Assembly: GCA_035702855.1 (NCBI GenBank) | Contig: DASSZM010000258.1 | Coordinates: 1-15,265 of the forward strand | Origin: JAKAQB01 sp035702855 | Lineage (GTDB): Bacteria > Actinomycetota > Acidimicrobiia > Acidimicrobiales > Palsa-688 | Direction of reading: 5' to 3' | DNA: 15,265 nucleotides | Shown here: positions 12,574-15,265 of the stretch, in pieces | Position numbering within the stretch: the first letter of the stretch is position 1 | Layout of the letters: every line of letters starts with the position of its first letter | Translations under genes and position numbers: made by a program | Notes under the pieces: generated by a model | The model's input: the letters and a program-made list of their open reading frames with translations, nothing else | What the model was told of the DNA's origin: nothing | Databases searched by the model: none

Positions 12574-13479
12574 TCAGGCGCCGGTCACCTCCCGGAGCGC
12601 CGGGGCGAGGGCGCGCCACTGCCCGGCGGGCACGCCCCGGGCCTCGGCCGCCAGGGGCTGCACGCAGACGTGGTCGGCCCCGGCGTCGAGCTGGGCACGG
12701 ACCCGGCGGGCGACGGCGGCCTCGTCGCCCCACGCCACGATGGCGTCCACCAGCCGGTCACTGCCGCCGCCGGCGAAGTCGGCGTCGTCGAAGCCGAGGC
12801 GGCGCAGGTTGTTCTGGTAGTTGGGGAGCCGCACGTACACCTTGGTGTGCGCCCGGCCGACCTCCCGGGCCCGGGCGGGATCCGCTTCGAGCAGGACGGC
12901 CTGCTCGACGCAGAGGAGGCGGTCACCGAGGGCGGCGCGGGCCGTGGCCGTGTGCTCCGGGGTGACGAAGTAGGTGTGGGCTCCCTCCGTCCGCTCCGCC
13001 GCCAGCGCCAGCATCCGCGGCCCGAGGGCGGCGAGCACCCGGCGGACCGGCGTCCCCGGGCGGAAGCCGGTGTAGGGCGACGCGTCCATCGCCTCCAGGT
13101 AGGCCTGCATCGCTGCGAGGGGGCGGCGGTACTCGTGGCCGCGCAGCTCCTGGACGAGGGTGTGGTGGCTCACGCCCAGCCCGAGCAGCATGCGCTCGGG
13201 ATAGGCCTCGGTGAGGGCCTTGACCCCGCCGGTCATCGTCACGGCGTCCCGGGCCCAGATGCTGGCGATACCCGTCGCGCCCACCAGCCGGGTCGTCGCG
13301 CCCAGCATCGCTCCGAGCGCCACGAAGACGTCCCGGCCCGCCACCTCCGGCACCCACAGCGCCCCGTACCCGAGTCGCTCGACCTCGGCGGCGAGCCGGC
13401 AGGCCTCCGTCAGGGGGACGGCGTCGAGGGAGCCGGTCCACAGGCCGAGGCGGGGGAGGGCGAAAGGGGTGATCTCCAT
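12574..13479 (-). CDS. LLM-class F420-dependent oxidoreductase, MSMEG_4141-type
   Basis: The 301-residue product is a luciferase-like monooxygenase-fold (TIM barrel) protein. The N-terminal strand and helix MEITPFALPRLGLWTG...LAAEVERLGYGALWVPE, then TRLVGATGIASIWARDAVTM and YPERMLLGLGVSHH (about 93-106), are characteristic of actinobacterial proteins annotated as probable F420-dependent oxidoreductases of the MSMEG_4141 group. It would use reduced F420, or possibly FMN, to act on an unknown small molecule in the cytoplasm. Cofactor preference is inferred from family membership, not shown by a decisive residue. The ATG at 13479-13477 is backed by a -10 element six bases upstream on the minus strand. 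It is convergent with gabT and divergent from the ferredoxin gene. Confidence 0.88.
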   Translation of the reverse strand: MEITPFALPRLGLWTGSLDAVPLTEACRLAAEVERLGYGALWVPEVAGRDVFVALGAMLGATTRLVGATGIASIWARDAVTMTGGVKALTEAYPERMLLGLGVSHHTLVQELRGHEYRRPLAAMQAYLEAMDASPYTGFRPGTPVRRVLAALGPRMLALAAERTEGAHTYFVTPEHTATARAALGDRLLCVEQAVLLEADPARAREVGRAHTKVYVRLPNYQNNLRRLGFDDADFAGGGSDRLVDAIVAWGDEAAVARRVRAQLDAGADHVCVQPLAAEARGVPAGQWRALAPALREVTGA

Positions 13480-13485
13480 GGACCG

Positions 13486-13495
13486 ACACTAGGGT
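13486..13495. promoter_or_regulatory. overlapping divergent -10 elements (LLM oxidoreductase and ferredoxin)
   Basis: ACACTAGGGT reads TAGTGT on the minus strand (13491-13486), six bases before the LLM gene ATG, and TAGGGT on the plus strand (13490-13495), pointing to the ferredoxin. The two hexamers share the central TA. The minus element would give a leaderless LLM transcript. The plus element would give a ferredoxin leader of about 55 bases. No clear -35 is seen for either. Confidence 0.4.
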
Positions 13496-13502
13496 TGACG
13501 GC

Positions 13503-13518
13503 GGTGGCGGTCGCCACC
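13503..13518. promoter_or_regulatory. 16-bp inverted repeat, operator candidate
   Basis: GGTGGCG and CGCCACC are perfect inverted arms separated by GT. The site lies about ten bases upstream of the LLM -10 on the minus strand and at the predicted start of the ferredoxin transcript. Position and symmetry fit a dimeric regulator site; composition bias is an alternative. Confidence 0.35.
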
Positions 13519-13537
13519 CCCGGCCCCGGGGCCGGGG
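13518..13537. other. 20-bp perfect G/C palindrome in the ferredoxin leader
   Basis: The sequence is exactly self-complementary about 13527/13528 (CCCCGGCCCC then its mirror). In RNA it would form a very stable hairpin nine bases before the ferredoxin SD (13546-13550). There is no U-run after it. It could tune translation, stabilise the mRNA, or bind protein as DNA. Confidence 0.5.
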
Positions 13538-13545
13538 ATCCCACC

Positions 13546-13550
13546 GGAGG
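13546..13550 (+). promoter_or_regulatory. Shine-Dalgarno sequence of the ferredoxin gene
   Basis: GGAGG lies seven bases before ATG 13558, an ideal spacing. This fixes the ferredoxin start and contrasts with most neighbours, which lack an SD. Confidence 0.75.
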
Positions 13551-13557
13551 TGCCGGG

Positions 13558-13749
13558 ATGCGCGTCGTCGTCAACTTCGACCTCTGCGAGAGCAACGCCT
13601 TGTGCATGGGCGAGGCGCCCGAGGTCTTCGAGGTGCGCGACGACGACTACCTGTACGTGCTGCAGGAGGAGCCACCGGAGTCGCTGCGGGCCAAGGTGGA
13701 GGCGGCGGCGGCCGTCTGCCCCAAGCAGGCCATCTCGATCGAGGGTTGA
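13558..13749 (+). CDS. [3Fe-4S] ferredoxin of the P450-partner type
   Basis: The 63-residue acidic protein has three cysteines, C10, C16 and C54, in the pattern C-x2-N-x2-C...C-P. The position that would hold a fourth ligand in a [4Fe-4S] protein is N13, so a [3Fe-4S] cluster is expected. This is the actinobacterial ferredoxin type that passes electrons to cytochromes P450 and some other monooxygenases or reductases. The flanking EAPEVFEV and EEPPE segments are typical of the group. No P450 or ferredoxin reductase lies in the window. The start is fixed by the SD at 13546-13550. Its stop overlaps the TTG start of the CocE-like hydrolase, implying one mRNA; redox partner and function are otherwise unknown. 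Confidence 0.93.
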   Translation: MRVVVNFDLCESNALCMGEAPEVFEVRDDDYLYVLQEEPPESLRAKVEAAAAVCPKQAISIEG

Positions 13750-15265
13750 CTGCGACCAGCCGGCTGGTCGGGCGCCTCGCCCGGCTGCGACCGCCGGAGC
13801 ACGAGGATGTGGGGGTCGAGCGGGACCTGGCGATGACCGCCGACGACGGGGCGGTCCTGCTCGCCGACCGCTGGGCGCCGTCCGGCGTCCCCGGCGCCCC
13901 GCTGGTCCTGCTGCGCTCGCCCTACGGGCGCCGGACGCTCGACCTCGTCGGGCGGCTGCTCGCCGAGCGGGGCTACCAGGTGGTCATCCAGAGCGTCCGC
14001 GGCACGTTCGGGTCGGGTGGGCGCTGGGAGCCGTTCCGCCACGAGCGTGCCGACGGGGCCGCCACGCTGCGCTGGCTCGCCGCCCAGCCGTGGTCGCCGG
14101 GCGTGGTGGGTACCTTCGGGCCCAGCTACCTGGGTCTCACCCAGTGGGCGCTCGCTGCCGCCGCACCGGACGGCGTGCAGGCGATGGCCCTGTCGGTGAC
14201 CTCGTCGGCGTTCCGCCACGCGGTCGTCTACCTGGGCGGCACCTTCACGCTCGAGACGGGTGCCACGTGGATGAACCTGCTCGAGCACCAGGAGGGTGGG
14301 TGGCGCAGGGCGTTGCGGGCCCAGCTCCGGTCGCGGCGCGGCCTCGGGCCCGCCTACACGGCCCTGCCGCTGTCGACGGCCGAGGCGGCGATCCTCGGGC
14401 GGACGATCGAGTACTACCAGGACTGGTTGGAGCACGAGCGTCCCGGTGACCCGTGGTGGGACGAGATCGACTTCGGGCGCGACGTCCGGCGGATGCCCCC
14501 GGCCTCGATGGTGGCCGGGTGGTTCGACATCTTCCTGCCCTACCAACTCGACGACTACGACGCCCTGCGTGCGGCCGGCCGCCCCGTCCGGCTCACGATC
14601 GGTCCGTGGACGCACTCGAGCCTGCGCCTCTCGGCCGCGGCGCTGGCCGACGGCCTGGACTGGTTCGACCGCCATCTCGGCGGTCGGGACGGCGGGGGTG
14701 GGGCGACGACGGCCGCCGGGCGGGACGGCGCCCTCGCCGAGACGGGGGTCGGCGGTGCCTCGCGCTGGCAGCGCACCGCCAGGGGTGCCGCTCGCGGTGC
14801 CCGACCCGCCCGCCAGGCGGGGGTACGGCTCCGGCTCGTCGGGCGGCGTCGCTGGGTGGACGTCGCCGAGTGGCCGCCGCCGGCGGACATCGTCCGCTGG
14901 CACCTGCACGGCGACGGGGGGTTGCGCCGGGCGGCCCCGCCCCCGGCGGCCCCGGCCCGCTACCGGTGGGACCCGGCTCATCCGACGCCGGGGGTCGGCG
15001 GCGCCTCGCTCAACCCGGCCAACGCCGGGCGGCGCAACCAGCGCCGGCGCGAGGAGCGGGCCGACGTGCGGACCTGGACGAGCGATCCCGTGCCGGCGGG
15101 CCTGGTGCTCGCCGGCCCCGTCGCCGCCGAGATCTGGCTGCGCTCGTCCAACTGGCACACCGACCTGTTCACGCGGCTGTGCACGGTGAGCCCCTCGGGC
15201 CGCTCCCGCAACCTCAGTGACGGCATCCTCCGCCTGGAGCCGGGGGAGGAAGGCCGCGTGATCAC
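13746..15265 (+). CDS. CocE/NonD family hydrolase (3' end outside window)
   Basis: The frame stays open from TTG 13746 to the window end, giving 506 residues without a stop. The N-terminal alpha/beta-hydrolase domain of the X-Pro dipeptidyl-peptidase/CocE (S15) family carries the triad S127 (GPSYLG), D261 (GWFDIFLPY) and H290 (GPWTH). VLLRSPYGRR and SVRGTFGSGGRWEPF are also typical. A C-terminal jelly-roll domain begins around residue 355 and continues out of the window. Members cleave esters or amides such as cocaine, acyl groups or peptides; the substrate here is unknown. A low-complexity Gly/Ala/Arg linker (about 311-352) separates the domains. TTG overlaps the ferredoxin stop (TTGA). GTG 13809 or ATG 13833 are possible later starts, since the first 20 residues are not part of the domain. 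Confidence 0.88.
   Translation, partial: MTATSRLVGRLARLRPPEHEDVGVERDLAMTADDGAVLLADRWAPSGVPGAPLVLLRSPYGRRTLDLVGRLLAERGYQVVIQSVRGTFGSGGRWEPFRHERADGAATLRWLAAQPWSPGVVGTFGPSYLGLTQWALAAAAPDGVQAMALSVTSSAFRHAVVYLGGTFTLETGATWMNLLEHQEGGWRRALRAQLRSRRGLGPAYTALPLSTAEAAILGRTIEYYQDWLEHERPGDPWWDEIDFGRDVRRMPPASMVAGWFDIFLPYQLDDYDALRAAGRPVRLTIGPWTHSSLRLSAAALADGLDWFDRHLGGRDGGGGATTAAGRDGALAETGVGGASRWQRTARGAARGARPARQAGVRLRLVGRRRWVDVAEWPPPADIVRWHLHGDGGLRRAAPPPAAPARYRWDPAHPTPGVGGASLNPANAGRRNQRRREERADVRTWTSDPVPAGLVLAGPVAAEIWLRSSNWHTDLFTRLCTVSPSGRSRNLSDGILRLEPGEEGRVI

Noticed and set aside
13495..13500. TTGACG as a -35 element for the ferredoxin
   Set aside because: No -10-like hexamer lies 16-18 bases downstream; that position is the start of the 20-bp G/C palindrome.

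Overview
This window is very GC-rich, gene-dense chromosomal DNA with GTG and TTG starts and very short intergenic gaps. It fits a high-GC actinomycetote. The F420-type LLM oxidoreductase, FadE-like acyl-CoA dehydrogenase, P450-type [3Fe-4S] ferredoxin, CocE/NonD hydrolase and mycobacterial-style coiled-coil/zinc-ribbon protein support this. An acidimicrobiial or related lineage is my guess; no marker gene here proves it. No tRNA, rRNA, CRISPR, insertion sequence or phage gene is visible, and no gene-free stretch exceeds about 100 bases.

Layout. 1-201: 3' end of a membrane protein gene (+). 252-1921: a two-gene unit of a TerY-like vWA protein and a PP2C-type phosphatase (+), with a good sigma70-type promoter in front. 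1945-4689: ppc, phosphoenolpyruvate carboxylase (+). 4705-5916: acyl-CoA dehydrogenase (-), convergent with ppc. 6015-9043: class A penicillin-binding protein overlapping a coiled-coil zinc-ribbon gene (+). 9139-10482: MFS exporter (+), with a MarR/SlyA-like palindrome upstream. 10494-11087: histidine phosphatase (+). 11181-12548: GabT-like aminotransferase (+). 12574-13479: LLM flavin oxidoreductase (-). 13558-13749: [3Fe-4S] ferredoxin (+), overlapping a CocE/NonD family hydrolase (13746 to beyond the window, +).

How genes work together. The vWA/PP2C pair resembles two thirds of the TerY-P signalling triad (vWA, PP2C, kinase), but no kinase follows. The PBP and zinc-ribbon genes share an ATGA overlap. 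The vWA/PP2C and ferredoxin/hydrolase pairs share TTGA overlaps. All three suggest translational coupling. The remaining genes look like independent housekeeping or catabolic units: anaplerosis, fatty-acyl or steroid-type oxidation, GABA or diamine catabolism, and efflux.

The most consistent non-coding signal is a TANNNT-like -10 hexamer placed 6 to 9 bases before the start codon of seven genes, with no Shine-Dalgarno sequence. This is the arrangement expected for leaderless transcripts. Ferredoxin and MFS instead have SD-like sequences and longer apparent leaders. The 13480-13557 intergenic region holds overlapping divergent -10 elements and two strong palindromes. I see no convincing whole new system; the best leads are the kinase-less vWA/PP2C pair, the ferredoxin/hydrolase pair and the regulatory DNA at 9036-9048 and 13486-13537.
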